From contig CP136068.1 in the NCBI GenBank assembly GCA_032622095.1, positions 11,577,729-11,641,728 of the forward strand: a stretch of DNA of 64,000 bases, read 5' to 3'. This document shows, piece by piece, positions 9,983-23,331 of this stretch. Source of the stretch: Siphonodentalium dalli (Eukaryota; Mollusca; Scaphopoda; Gadilida; Siphonodentaliidae). Under the pieces are notes generated by a model. The model was not told where the DNA came from and did not search any database. It saw only the letters and a list, made by a program, of their open reading frames with translations. Within the stretch, counting starts at the first letter, position 1. Each line of letters starts with the position of its first letter. A program made the translations under genes and the position numbers.

Positions 9983-11898
9983 TGGAATTGCCCAGCTGGA
10001 AATTGTGTAAAGCAGTAATCGATGAAAGCGGTCATGTGGCCTACTAATCTAATAATATTAGGATTGTATTAGTCAATTTAGTGATTACAGATTAGTAAAT
10101 TTAGTTATCAACGACTTCAGGCTCACTGAGCCTCGCCCATTCACTGTGACTCGGGTCAAAAATACAATTCTAGCCATCTACAGAGCAGTCGACACACAGA
10201 TGTAACAAACATGTGAAGCCCAATGAATTGGTGACTAACAAAGTGAGTCATTTATCTTCTTGTTGAGTGAAGGAAAAGAACATCTCCCAATCTCACTTGG
10301 TCTCGGCACACTGCGGAGTCCATGCAGTGACTGGTGAGAGGATATGCTTCCGGGCCAACTTTCCATCTGTGTGTATGAATTTTGTTTCCTGTGATGGACT
10401 ATCAAGTTAAATATAATAATTATAACGCACAGTGATTAGTTTAGCATTAATACATTCATGATTTTAACACTGTATTCTCGATTTAAACCTTAAGCATTAA
10501 GCGGGAGCTTGATCAGCATGGCTAGCATATATATTAACTAGTGGCTATTTGTGGACAAATTATTAAACATAGCCCTGCGTACTTGCAATTGTCGAATTGA
10601 CACATTGGCATTCATTGGGATTGGAATAATATGTATGATAAACATAATAATTCCAGGCCAACTTAGTTGATTGCCACGACCTTCTAGTTATCCATGTACA
10701 TGACTAATGAGGCAATCATATAAATGTTTAATCTAATAGCATTTTCTCAGACCATGCCATGAATATATATGTATCTATGCCCATCAAGAATAATATATTC
10801 CACCAGTACAAAGTTTTTGCTGTTGCGATAGGGAAGTAACTAGTACAGTTAATAAATTATGAAATACCTTATATTAATAATGTGTGTCATAGAATATGAA
10901 GATCCAACTTTGAAATGGCAAGATTTAAGTGACTATTTGGTGGATTTTGCTTTGCGTCCCTTATACTAATGTCATTCCTCCCGGGCAATTATTAAAATGT
11001 TTATATACTATCAGATGCCTAACAATAGTGTCAGCATGTGCCGCATGATTAGTAATTTTAGATAAAATTCTCAACGATCATTTTTTGGCATAGAGACATA
11101 TATAGAATTAAATTGAAATATAATTAAATAGAATTAAATTTCCATCAATATTATTAATTTCAGTCTAGGTCTCCGCTATCACTATTATTGACCATCACAA
11201 TGATTAGACATATGAGAGTACGATATAAGCTCACAAAAGTTACGAACAAGCATGCAATCCCGAACATACCACTATTGTACAATGACATCAGTTTGTTTGA
11301 TCTAAATTATTTATCCACTCCAGCCCCAAAACAGTAGTCATTGGCAAATTATCTCATTCCTTTTCGAAGTCCCTATCATCTACTGAAGTTGGATCCTACC
11401 ACAGGCCATAAATTGTGTCGCATTGAGTCATTGTGCCCCATCCATGTAACTCGCTGAAAGTCAAGCATACATAAACCTCTATATTAAAATAAATCAGATG
11501 TGGCTATGTGAAATATGCGATAAATCCCCGTTTCCATAAATATGTATTCAGTATTATATGTAAATTTATCCAATAAAGATATTTTTCCCTTAAAGGTCAT
11601 CAATCCGAATCAATAGTCCCCATATCATCAGATTCCAGCAACAACAAGATTTTTGCCGCTTCAGTTGACAGAATCGATTACTTGCTCGAAAATAATGCTA
11701 ACCGCAGTCAATTGTAGCATAAAAGTTTAGAGTTATCCATCTTCATCCGCAATTTGGTCAGAGAATGTATACGGTCTGCCGTTTGCTGGGCCACCAAAAT
11801 TAAAAAGATAGATTGTAAAAATCGGTATGTGATCAATCTGATGTTGTGGGTTCCTCGACTTGAATCAAATATTTTTCACCTCCGAAGTCAAGAAAATA

Positions 11899-12053
11899 GA
11901 CAATAGTTAACTGTCATCAGCGACGAACGAAGTTTCTCCTCGAGTGAGATGCGCAGGATTATTTTTCACGAGGCGTTAGCCGAGTGAAAAATAATCCTCG
12001 CATCTCACGAGAGGAGAAACTTCGTTCGTGGCTGATGACAGTTAACTATTGTG
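11899..12053. repeat. 155-bp near-perfect palindrome
   Basis: GACAATAGTTAACTGTCATC at the left is matched by its complement GATGACAGTTAACTATTGTG at the right. Between them is an almost uninterrupted stem through CGAACGAAGTTTCTCCTC to a loop of about 15 bases around GAGGCGTTAGCCGA. Probably a small foldback/MITE. Confidence 0.85.
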
Positions 12054-13470
12054 TTTATTATATTTTCCACAACAGTTTGTCACGACACAACTCTAATAAA
12101 ATGCATTGAGAAGATGTTCCGATTCTGAATATTGACCTAAATGTTTCCGTTAAATTACGCGCAATGATAAGATAACAACCCAAATAAGGTAAATCGATTA
12201 CGTCACTCATTCATGAATTTTTTACTATAGCCGCGCGCGCCATAGTATTTACCCCGTACAAGGAACGTGACGTCATTTCATTGACTGATTTCTCCTATTG
12301 CCACCAACTTCAAGAGGATTTTTCCGAGGAATTTTTCAAACAAATAACAAACTTTATTGATTAAATTAGTAACTGTTTGGAATGTCATTGTGTGGATAAC
12401 TTCCTAGTTCTATGGGATATCACTGCTCAGTTTCATTTGGAATATGCACTCGAATGTCAGTGGAATTTGAAGTGGAACTGCTTGAAGATACTGAAGTGGA
12501 TCTCAACGCTGTTTTCATTTTCTTGGTGCGAATGCACTTGTGGGAACAATTGTTTATCACGATTTCGATCTTTGGATTCCGAAGTGTAGCGTAACCAAAA
12601 ATGTTTCCCAGTTGGTGTTGATCCTGCAAATTCACTGAGCTGAAATTTGATGTCGATAACTCATTGGTGGTCTGTGTTTTTGATGTATTTTGTGTTATCT
12701 GACTATGCACTGGAACTGAGACAATTATTTTGGTGTGCACTTCGAATTACGTAATTCGGAATTTGCGAGGTTGGGATAAATAGTCCGTCGTCGCTGGGAG
12801 TAGGATAAACCTCTGAGAGTAGGATAACATCGTGGCACTTCCGGGAGTGGGGATACGATTATTATTTTGGCAGAAAAAGTTACTGAAAATATAATAAATA
12901 GTAATCTGCGAGGGTTAATTCGGATTGAGTACCTTTAAAATTGCAAAAAATTAATTAAATACTGAATTTTGCCTTGAAAATTGGTCGCTTGGCCAGATTC
13001 AACCTTCACCTGATGATTGCATTTTGAACAAATATAGTAACATGTGCTATATGGCTAATATCTCTTGACTGGGGCCATGGATATTGGTCTGGAAATTATA
13101 GAAATGTTAGAGGCAATATCTCACCATGTCTAACTGTGGCCCACATTCCGAGCTATATCTGGTGCTGCAACATATTCTCGTGCAAATAGGTTTATTTGTA
13201 CCTAAATATTCACATATGTTCATATTTTTTTATTCATTTAAATTTGTTTAAATCAAAATTTAGAAAAACTAACGGCATTATACACTCTGCCAGGGCACCC
13301 TGAGTCACCACACCAAATTTCGTTGAAATCTGGGCACCAAAATTAACAAGACATGTTGGTCTCAACTTTACTCCAGTTTTATATATGTATATATAAACAG
13401 TCCCATGAAACATGTATACATTTATTGATGGACGTGTCATTGGCTCTTCATACAAGATCGGGTTCATTAT
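12054..13470. other. Gene-free spacer inside the giant inverted repeat
   Basis: No credible gene. It contains a perfect TGACGTCA octamer at 12268-12275 and a half-site TTACGTCA near 12200. A short Ser-rich minus-strand frame (12420-12740) resembles nothing. Near 12910-12945 is a fragment of the repeat end that reads CGGATTGAGTACCTTTAAA, also seen at 13830 and 39040. Confidence 0.55.
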
Positions 13471-14031
13471 TCCGAAGTTCAAGGTTCCATATTCCGTAGG
13501 GTCGCTATTCCAAAGGTCCTTATTCAGAAGGTTCGCTATTCTGAAGGTTTGCTATTCTGGGCGTATTTAACCAGAAAAGATGGACAACTCTAATACCATG
13601 TAGTTATTATTAGCACAATTTTACAGTTATCCATCTTTATCTGGAAGACCGCCCGTTTGACCTCGTCCTTCTGGCACGATCGGGCCCAGAAACAATAAAA
13701 ATAGCAAACTGCAAAGATCGATATCTAATTACTCTGAGCTTTGATGGGTGGGTTCATCGACTCTAAGCAAATATTTTTTTCCCACCGAAGCCAAAGAAAG
13801 AGTAATTTAGGAGCGTCTTATCGGATTGAGTACCGTTAAGTTATTTCCTTCATAAAAAGAGTCTTATTATAAAGAATCCTCTCAGTACTTTAGAATATAG
13901 AATGAAACTTCAAAATAACAAGTTATAAAAGCCTTCTTAATATCGAGGAATATAGAGAACCTTGGGAATAGCGAAACTTCGATATAATGAACCTTGGGAA
14001 TAGCGAACCTTTGGACATAGAGTGACATGTC
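13471..14031. mobile_element. Degenerate foldback element related to the 54.8-kb one
   Basis: Left end: five decayed copies of a 16-bp unit of the type GGTTCGCTATTCCGAA, then CTGGGCGTATTTAACCAGAA. Right end: AAGTTATTTCCTTCATAAAA and inverted units. Both blocks match the ends of the element at 54817-56228. The middle (13600-13850) is half a copy of another repeat family. Confidence 0.75.
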
Positions 14032-14198
14032 GCCGTCCTACGGTCCATACGTATACTACTGACGTGATCGTATATCCCAAGTTGTCCAGAAATACAGGCA
14101 CTCCTATGTAACATACATTTATCATTTTATAGATGGGCGCGTAGGTGTTTTGGGTTGTCCATACGTACTGACGTAATCATATTAACTAATCATATCTA

Positions 14199-14353
14199 TT
14201 ACCGGGGGGTGTTCAAATTTATGTTATTGTGACACGCGGCATTTAATACAGTGGCAACGTCCATTATGTAGTCATTGGTCGTTTGTGGGGGATGCATCAA
14301 TACACAAATTGACCCCAACCAAATACATAAATCCTAATATTACTCAACGCACA
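14199..14353 (+). repeat. Dispersed 150-bp repeat, copy 1
   Basis: Nearly identical to 22962-23115 in the same orientation, from GGGGGGTGTTCA to ATATTACTCAACG, including GTCATTGGTCGTTTGTGGGG. No function visible. Confidence 0.85.
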
Positions 14354-14824
14354 GGAGCTTGGAATTTGGTCAAAACCCCTCTTTTATTGGCGGAAGCAAC
14401 CAGTAGCATTACACAGTCAAGTAGTACATATAGGCCTACCAGTACATAACGAACATAAAACAAGAAGAAGAAAACAATACCACCATTCAGTCAAATGAAG
14501 AATATCTTCTTGGGTAGTCGTCATTTTCATGAGATAATAACAGCAGACACAGAAAAATACAGAAATGTTCAGGAAAATGCACAAAACATCAGGATTAGAT
14601 CTTCAAAAACGAGCATACCGGTAGTATGACGCAAACATAAACTGATTTAAGTTTTCTGGCGCCTAAGTTCGAAAACCGCACGCACTTTCAAATATTTTTT
14701 CGCGGGCTTTTATTTTAGTTCCGACTTTGTTATTCCGGAAAAAAGGTTTTGTGTCGTTTGTCATTCCGATTCTAAAACGGGTGATGTAGAAGTCACAGAT
14801 ATGCGGTGAGCTAATTTCAAGATT
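14354..14824. other. Gene-free stretch
   Basis: No coding signal, terminal repeats or tandem structure noticed. Confidence 0.5.
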
Positions 14825-17800
14825 TGACTTCGGAGGTGAAAAATATTTGATTCAAGTCGAGGAACCCACAACATCAAAGCTCAGATTGATCACATACCGA
14901 TTTTTACAATCTATCTTTTTAATTTTGGTGGCCCAGCAAACAGCAGACCGTATACATTCTCTGACCAAATTGCGGATTTTTTGTGTGTGTGTCAGATGTT
15001 TGACAAACCAACAATATTCGTTGAGCAAAGAGTTGATAAATTACCGTTTTTTTTTTATTTTATGCTATAATTGACTGCAGTTAGCATTATTTTCGAGCAA
15101 GTAATCGATTCTGTCAACTGAAGAGGCAAAAATCTTGTTGTTGTTGGAATCTGATGATATGGGGACTATTGATTCGGATTGATGACCTTTAAGGGAAACA
15201 TATCTTTATTGGATAAATTTACATATAATACTGAATACATATTTATGGAAACGGGGATTTATCGCATATATCACATAGCCACATCTGATTTATTTTAATA
15301 TAGAGGTTTGTGTATGCTTGACTTTCAGCGAGTTACATGGATGGGGTACAATGACTCAATGCGACACAATTTATGGCCTGTGGTAGGATCCAACTTCAGT
15401 ATATGATAGGCACTTCGAAAAGGAATGAGATAATTTGCCAAATGACTAGTTTTGGGGCTGGAGTGGATAAATAATTTAGATCAAACAAACTGATGTCATT
15501 GTACAATAGTGGTATGTTCGGGATTGCATGCTTGTTCGTAACTTTTGTGAGCTTATATCGTACTCTCAGATGTCTAATCATTGTGATGGTCAATAATAGT
15601 GATAGCGGAGACCTAGACTGAAATTAATAATATTGATGGAAATTTAATTCTATTTAAATTTAATTCTATATATGTCTCTATGCCAAAAAATTATCGTTGA
15701 GAATTTTATCTAAAATTTCTAATCATGCGGCACATGCTGACACTATTGTTAGGCATCTGATAGTATATAAACATTTTAATAATTGTCCGGGAGGAATGAC
15801 ATTGGTATAAGGGACGCAAAGCAAAATCCACCAAATAGTCACTTAAATCTTGCCATTTCAAAGTTGGATCTTCACATTCTATGACACACATTATTAATAT
15901 AAGGTATTTCATAATTTATTAACTGTACTAGTTACTTCCCTATCGCAACAGCAAAAACTTTGTACTGGTGGAATATATTATTCTTGATGGGCATAGATAC
16001 ATATATATTCATGGCATGGTCTGAGAAAATGCTATTAGATTAAACATTTATATGATTGCCTCATTAGTCATGAACATGGATAACTAGAAGGTCGTGGCAA
16101 TCAACTAAGTTGGCCTGGAATTATTATGTTTATCATACATATTATTCCAATCCCAATGAATGCCAATGTGTCAATTCGACAATAGCAAGTACGCAGGGCT
16201 ATGTTTAATAATTGTTCCACAAATAGCCACTAGTTAATATATATGATAGCCATGCTGATCAAGCTCCCGCTTAATGCTTAAGGTTTAAATCGAGAATACA
16301 GTGTTAAAATCATGGATTTATTTAATATGTGAGAATGCTAAAACTAATCACTGTGCGTTATAATTATTATATTTAACTTGATAGTCCATCACAGGAAACA
16401 GAATTCATACACACAGATGGAAAGTTGGCCCGGAAGCATATCCTCTCACCAGTCACTGCATGGACTCTGCAGTGTGCCGAGACCAAGTGAGATTGGGAGA
16501 TGTTCTTTTCCTTCACTCAACAAGAAGATAAATGACTCACTTTGTTAGTCACCAATTCATTGGGCTTCACATGTTTGTTACATCTGTGTGTCGACTGCTC
16601 TGTAGATGGCTAGAATTGTATTTTTGACCTGAGTCACAGTGCATGGGTGAGGCTCAGTGAGCCTGAAGTCGTTGATAACTAAATTTACTAATCTGTAATC
16701 ACTAAATTGACTAATACAATCCTAATATTATTAGATTAGTAGGCCACATGACCGCTTTCATCGAATACTGCTTTACACAATTTCCAGCTGGGCAATTCCA
16801 CGTGAATGACATTACATTCAAAGAACTTTTTCCATTATTCATTGTGATGAATAAAGCAACATTTATAAATATATAATCTTACTTCTATTTGTGATGTTGG
16901 CTTGTGCCATGGTGCACCCAAAAATGTGCATTATTCTGAGTTTAGTCAAGCGATGATAAAATGGCATCGTTCAATGTTAGCGTGACTGACATTACATGAA
17001 AATATCAAGGCACAGTGAGAACTTGTTTTCAAATTAAATTTGTCTTAAATTTACAGAAACTCATATGATTTTCTTTGTTAAATTTTTCAAGATAATGTAA
17101 AAGCAAACTAACATGAAATATTATTTGTTGTCCAAATATTCGTGACTGACATTACACTAATTTCGTGACTGACATTACGCTATGAAATATATCAAATATT
17201 TCCAACAGTTTCCGATCCAAATGGGTAATTATTGCCCTGCCAATCATATGTTATGAGGTTTAAATGCATTTAATATATTTTATTACCATATAATGCACAT
17301 GAACATGACATTGACTAATGTAAGCGTGACTGACATTACACAATTTTATCCAAGATACATGGTAACTGGATTTAAAATTTAAGTTGTTTGACATTCAAAT
17401 ACTTTAATATGAACACCTTTTTCAATTATATTAGTTGGTATTTAGATTTGTTTATGGACAGACTAATATGTCTGTGTCTGATTTATGTTACTGAATTTGT
17501 GCCTAACATTAACCTATGAAAAAAAAGGACAAAATATTAGTTCTACATTCTCAATTACCTTTTGTACAAATTTTTCAGACAATAGCGTTTGGAGACCGGG
17601 GAAAATGGGAGGTGGTTTGCATAGGTTGTCTTACTTTGGCAAACATTTTCAACAAATATTTCATGCCTACATGTATGACATTTCAGTTGGAAATTTCCCC
17701 TGTATAGTTTGTTTACCAGTATTTAGTGAGATATATTTATACAAGTTGAATAAATAAATACTAGTAAGTGGATAAGAATCGTCATACTGTGGACTTTCTC

Positions 17801-17949
17801 GTAGAAGTTGAACAACTCATTGACCACAACAAAAGTCTGGGCACACTGTTCATTATACCTGGGGACATGAATTTCCGAATATATAACCAAGCTGATAATT
17901 TTCAGCCCACTTGTAGTTAGGGCTGTAACAATGTAGAAGATCACATCGC
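14825..17949 (-). repeat. Right arm of the giant inverted repeat (~3.1 kb)
   Basis: Reverse complement of 8429-11892, lacking the ~385-bp segment and with a local ~85-bp replacement near 14990-15070. Carries the mirrored 15-mer iterons CGTGACTGACATTAC at 16981-16995, 17141-17155, 17164-17178 and 17325-17339, and the variant at 16801-16815. Confidence 0.88.
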
Positions 17950-18409
17950 AATGTTTATGTTTCGATGTGTCCGATAGTACATAAGATAGCAGTTATTGTT
18001 ATATGTGTTCTCGGATCTAGGATACACTTCCTTTCCCCAGTGATTGTAATGCTATAGTCTAAGAACACACAAGCATAATTAACAAGATCATATTCTTAAT
18101 TGGTTATGACTGGTAGCTACCATTGTATAAGTAAGGGAGGATCAAACCAGTATCATTCTATAAGAAACAATAGTATGATACACGTCATAGACAATGGTAT
18201 CACGGTATCTCATAGCTTATTTGGACGCATGATACACCCTACGTTGGAATAACTACTCATGTCGAGTAATACCGAGACACTCCTGTTCTGACCGCCGATC
18301 CACCAACTCCTCTGTCCATCTACTGATGCTTCCTGTTCTTATCGACAAAGACTTATACAAAAATATAAAAGTTATCAAAGCTTATGGACTCCTGATTTTG
18401 TTCATGTAC
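17950..18409. other. Gene-free stretch
   Basis: Unique-looking sequence outside the inverted repeat; no gene or clear repeat seen. Confidence 0.5.
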
Positions 18410-18690
18410 GTTGAAACGACGTCGAACCAACGGTGAATTCCACTAATAATACGACGTTGGGCCAACGTCATTTATATCAACGTTGGAATCCAACGTTGGG
18501 CCAACTATGGCTGTTGCCGCTGGCTCGGCGTCGGCTTGACGTCGGATCCCGTCGTCGACTCGACGGTGGTTCGACGTCGAGCCGACGTTGGTGCGCCGTC
18601 GGGCACCCGACGTTGAAACGACGTCGAATCAACGGTGAATTCCACTAAGAATACGACGTTGGGGCAACGTTGGGCCAACGTTGTGTTTGG
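18410..18690. repeat. ACGTTGG-rich repeat cluster, copy 1
   Basis: Many overlapping palindromic motifs of the type CCAACGTTGGGCCAACGT and their drifted forms (GACGTCGAGCCGACG). The same family occurs at 30865-31281. The flanks GTTGAAACGACGTCGAA(C/T)CAACGG occur twice, about 190 bp apart, so it is partly tandem. Confidence 0.85.
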
Positions 18691-19521
18691 GCATTGACAG
18701 GGACGGATCGAGGCTCCATTCGTAGGGTCGATTCCCCTCACATTAGGGCGTCCTTATAAATTAACATCCGATGAGATACAACATACCAATAAATTTAAAG
18801 TACCACATAATGTTTGCAACTTCAAAGTATTATAATTGGAAACAACATTCAATTTCACAAATATGAAACCAGAATAAAATGAAACATATAGAAAAAAAAG
18901 TGTATGCCGATTTAAATAAAGACAAAATGACATGTCATTAGTTGTTGATTTTAAGAATCTTGACCATCTACTCACTCTAAAGAAAAATATTTTGTATTGG
19001 TCTCCTGAATAAAGTTATCGAAAATGCTACATATTTTTGTTAGCTTATATATCCCTTTACCATACAAAAGAAATGTCTTTATTTCAGCTTAGTTTGCGAT
19101 TTTGTGCTCTCGATAATGTTGGGAACAAAATATTCAAACATTATGTGGCTTTAAACTTTGGTCAGGTTACATCTTCTTCGAACATCATTATTCTGGAGGG
19201 TGATCTGATGTAGATGTGCAAAATTTGAAACGGCTCAAAGTACATATGATTAAATTAAACCTAGTAATTGCTCATTTACGTACCAGTGCTATTATATAGA
19301 GGGAACTCTGTGCATGGTGATATACAATGTCAGATAAGAAAGAATATCGCGTTTTTGCAATCCGTTTTCTAATTAGTCCATGATACTGTAGATTCAGTCT
19401 GGGTGAACGTCGACTCAATATTTGAAATATAGAGTCTGGAGCTAATGTCGCCAAAACCATTTCTATTCAGCGAAGAGCTTCCCCAAAATGACGTCACGGA
19501 TTTAAAAAAATACATCGATGA

Positions 19522-19728
19522 TTGACAGGTGTCCCCACGTGTTGTTTGCTGTGCTTGGCAATAACAATGGTCGACTCATCAACACATAGAAGGCATGTGT
19601 CGCGACATAAACTTACAGAAGATAATATTTGTCGTGTGTGCGACTATTCTTTTTCGGGAGATGAACTCGCTGCATCAACGGGAAAGCTGTTTAACTTTCA
19701 GATGATTTTTTTACGACAAATAATTTGA
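19522..19728 (+). CDS. Possible small exon with a C-x2-C motif (weak)
   Basis: Unrecognised. Seen: from the internal ATG at 19567, MVDSSTHRRHV...DNICRVCDYSFSGDEL reads like the first Cys pair of a ZAD or similar zinc-binding domain, followed within 20 residues by a stop. No second Cys pair is seen nearby. If real it would be a first exon. A donor candidate was not settled. Chance is quite possible. Confidence 0.2.
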   Translation: MTGVPTCCLLCLAITMVDSSTHRRHVSRHKLTEDNICRVCDYSFSGDELAASTGKLFNFQMIFLRQII

Positions 19729-21779
19729 TTTGCAAACCATGTTACAATTAAGTAAATCAAATACACGGACATGAGTGAGTTCTATTCATATTTATGGGAG
19801 GCCAAGTTGGTACCATACGCAGGCCTATCTATCAGTACCAGCACATCTATCAAATTAATCGGAATCGTACCGAATATATAATTTCGAAGCCATTTTTTCT
19901 GTCTCTGTTACTATATTTAAAGGTGACATTATGGGAGTCTCCTCCCACTAACACTTGTTTATTAACCCATACGGTTTCATTGGACGGAAAATAATTTACG
20001 CAATCAATCAGATTACGGAATCCCGAGGACTTGGAAATGAGATAGCGATGTTATCCGCCAGACCTAATATTCAATGTTGTAATGAATATTTAGGTATGAG
20101 TTTACTCAGACTGCTGTAGATTCTGATTATATAAATTCAATACATGCATGTACAGCAATTAATTTTATCTGTTGACATATTATGAAATGAGCACTTACTA
20201 AGCTTATTTGTATCTATGCACATATGTATGCCACTTGTTGCATATGTTGGAATGATTTATCTGGGAGAAATTAAACCCATGGATCCATACAGATTAATGT
20301 ATGTATACAAAACCCAACATATTATATAAAATATAATATTTTCATCATTCCATGATCTGTCATGAACTGGATTCAGTGTACTCATGGCTCATGCATATAT
20401 GTATGCAGGAACTTGGCTTGTATGAAGCAACTGTTTTGTAGGACATTGATTGACAATTCTTCTGAAGAAATCATATCGCGAGAGAAACCATTTTATATTC
20501 ACCTCCTTGAATATCTGGAATTTATAATTTTCATAGGTCATCATTACGTTATTAATAACTGATGTATCAGATGTATAACTGCCACAACAAGATGAACACA
20601 AATCATCCTTTCAGTGCCGATTATCGATACACCGATGAATGCCGAGTTTTTTTTTGCATCCGATTGAATGCACAACACAGGACAAGTAAGAATTTCCATC
20701 CAAGTGAATAACCATAAACTGACGAATTCATGTCGTACATGGTTTTATGTCGGTCGCGCTGGTGTCAGTCGTGCAATAATATTCACAATATAACGATGTG
20801 CAACACGATATAGACCATGCTGCCATGATGCTGGAATACTGGTACATGTAAGTTCATATCCCCAAGCCGTTGATGGTTTCGACAGACGAGTAAACTGTGA
20901 TCGAATCCGCTTGTATAGTACCGTAGCTTATACACAAAATATCCAGATCCAGAAACAGGATAGCAAGTAAATAAGTCCTGAAAGAAACAGAGAATAGCGT
21001 TAGCCCAATGCATTTTCTGTGTGCAGCTTGACATTGTCACACACTGTACACATCTTGATATATAAGAACCAGACCAATCCGGGAAATTCCTACATGCATT
21101 TGCATGCACGAGAGTACTTTAATTATTTGACCGGTTGCCAATAATATTATATAAAATATGTATGCATGAATGGTACTTTAATTAATCGAACGGTTCCCGA
21201 TAGTATATATAGGTACCATACCTTTGCACGTGGTACGTAATCGTTACATAATACAGGTCTCGAGGAATTCGTGAGTTGGAAGGACTTGAGCACGTGCTGA
21301 TGACACTGACGCCGGTAGGCGGGGGTGTTATGCGCGCGCGAAGTTTTTCTCAACTCATGAATATCTCTGAGAACAGCAGGTAATTATCTTATATACCCAA
21401 TACCCAGGATCGTCTCAATCAAACAATTGGTCACGGATTCTCAAAACTCGCTAAGCCTACGTACTGCTCACTCTCGTCGGTGTCAATTTCTAGCAAAACT
21501 GTCAATCAGTTCATTAATAAAATTGCACAGATCCCACAAGAGCCAGCGCATGGTAAGTTTCTGCTCATTGGAAATTTTCACCAGCAAATATGAGACCGAA
21601 CATATTAGTAAATTCGGAAGATATCGAGTAATTATTTTAGCATGTTTTGAATTGTTGTCAGCCGTATCATCAACGATAAAGAGTGTTTGTGTTTCAATGC
21701 CCATTTACTAGTACGATGAATATTAAACAGCGGTTTGAAAACTTGCTTTATAAAAAATCTCAGCATTTGGTGACAAATC

Positions 21780-22660
21780 GGAATGGATATGAAGAACGGG
21801 GTTTGAGAACGGGGGGGGGGTAATATGTCAGGGACTTTGACAGAAGCCTTCCTTTTTTGAGGGGTTAAATTGCAACCACCCGTGAACCAATCTGTTTTCC
21901 CAACTTGACCATGTTTCATCTGGTCTCCCATTCGATGCTGAGTTTGAAATCCAACACACTACCGTTTAATAGCTATATTAAATATAGTCTTTGTAGAAAA
22001 TAATATAATGTACTCTAAATATTACATATCTGTTGGGAACCGAAACTATCCAGACGATCTCAGAAAGATTTTGCCTGAAATTCAACTTATGATATTGAAA
22101 ATTCCAAATCTTGAAATTAGCTCACCGCATAATAATGACCAAAGCGATACTCATTAGAAATTTGGAAATGTAAACTATCGAAATGATCTCAAACAGATTT
22201 TGCCTAAGATGTTCAACTTATAAAGTTATTGAAAATTTAAAATGTTGAAATTATCTGGGGGGGGGGGGGGGGTAATACCTCGACCTCTATCGCCACATCC
22301 ATGTTGCGTTCACCCTAATTATTTGTTCTAACCCACAACCTCCTAGAGTGGGCAATCTTACTGTCAGGTCAGGGATAATACGGGTAAGGTTGTCCCGCCC
22401 CATTAACTTTGACCAAAATGTTCAACAGTTAGGCATTTCATGACTGACACGACATAATTTAAGTTATTGAAAATTCCAAAATGTTGAAAAGTTTGACAAA
22501 AATTGGGGAGGGGTGGTAACACCTCAATGTTCAAACCCCTGTCGCCACATCCATTTTTGCACACATTACCATATTTATTCCAACCCACATTGTCACAGAT
22601 ATTAAATTCTTACTGTCAGGGGCGTGAGGACAACTGGGGTGGGGGCTTGACAACAGCATG
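21780..22660. repeat. Degenerate interspersed repeat with G-runs
   Basis: Two or three drifted copies of a block reading TTGAAAATTCCAAAATGTTG, then a G-run, then CACC...TGTCGCCACATCCAT. Similar blocks flank the hAT element at 28460-28769 and 30110-30450. Confidence 0.55.
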
Positions 22661-22961
22661 TTGATAGCAGACAGCCTTTCTGCCGAACTGCTCTAAATGT
22701 AGGCCTACTGGTTAGAACAACAAACTATTTCAGTTGGTAGCTTGGTGAGCCCCAAGCCAAGTAATTAATTGATATGAATACCTCAGACAAAATATGGGAT
22801 GGGTAATATTTGTTTATTGGTAAAAAATGCCCCATATGTATCGCCAAAATTATTAAAAATTTCCAAAAGTTGTGCATGTCGCCACCCCCTGCATGCCGTC
22901 ACGTCCCACATATCCCCAAAAAGTTAAATCACCCGCCCAATAATATCTAATCATGTCCATT

Positions 22962-23115
22962 ATTGGGGGGGGGGGGTGTTCACATTTATGTTTTAGGGAC
23001 ACGCGGCATTTAATACAGTGACAACGTCCATTATGTAGTCATTGGTCGTTTGTGGGGGATGCATCAATACACAAATTGACCCCAACCAAATACATAAATC
23101 CTAATATTACTCAAC
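22962..23115 (+). repeat. Dispersed 150-bp repeat, copy 2
   Basis: Direct copy of 14199-14353; the match ends abruptly at ACTCAACG on the right side in both. Confidence 0.85.
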
Positions 23116-23293
23116 GTTACGACTATAGGTCCACACTACAGCTGAACTAATTATTGTGACACAGTGTGACAACGTAATAACTTCATTCCAACAGCTCCAG
23201 TCATGTGAACATTGACACAACGTATCAATATGACGTAAACAATGTAAAATGATACGCACGTAATGTAAAGTTTGTAAAATGAAATTATTTTTT

Positions 23294-23331
23294 CACCCAC
23301 TGACCGACGCGCGAAGCGCGTCCAGTGGGTG
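23294..23331. repeat. GC hairpin CACCCACTG...CAGTGGGTG
   Basis: Arms CACCCACTG and CAGTGGGTG with an inner GACGCGCG/CGCGTC stem. A related CGCGCTTCGCGC core occurs near 26264. Possibly the end of a MITE. Confidence 0.6.

Larger units (their letters stand above)
8429..11892 (+). repeat. Left arm of a giant inverted repeat (~3.46 kb)
   Basis: The whole stretch reappears as reverse complement at 14825-17949 with high identity. Examples are the 8436-8660 segment against 17723-17940 and the inner end CACCTCCGAAGTC (11878-11890) against GACTTCGGAGGTG (14827-14839). Both arms contain the same short spurious frames. No transposase is visible. The innermost ~300 bp belong to an interspersed family also found at 13600-13850 and 38101-39052. 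Possible identities are a foldback or large-TIR element, or an inverted duplication. No target duplication could be found. Confidence 0.88.

Noticed and set aside
12420-12740. 106-codon Ser/Thr-rich minus-strand frame
   Set aside because: No family likeness, surrounded by repeat DNA, plausible by chance in AT-rich sequence.
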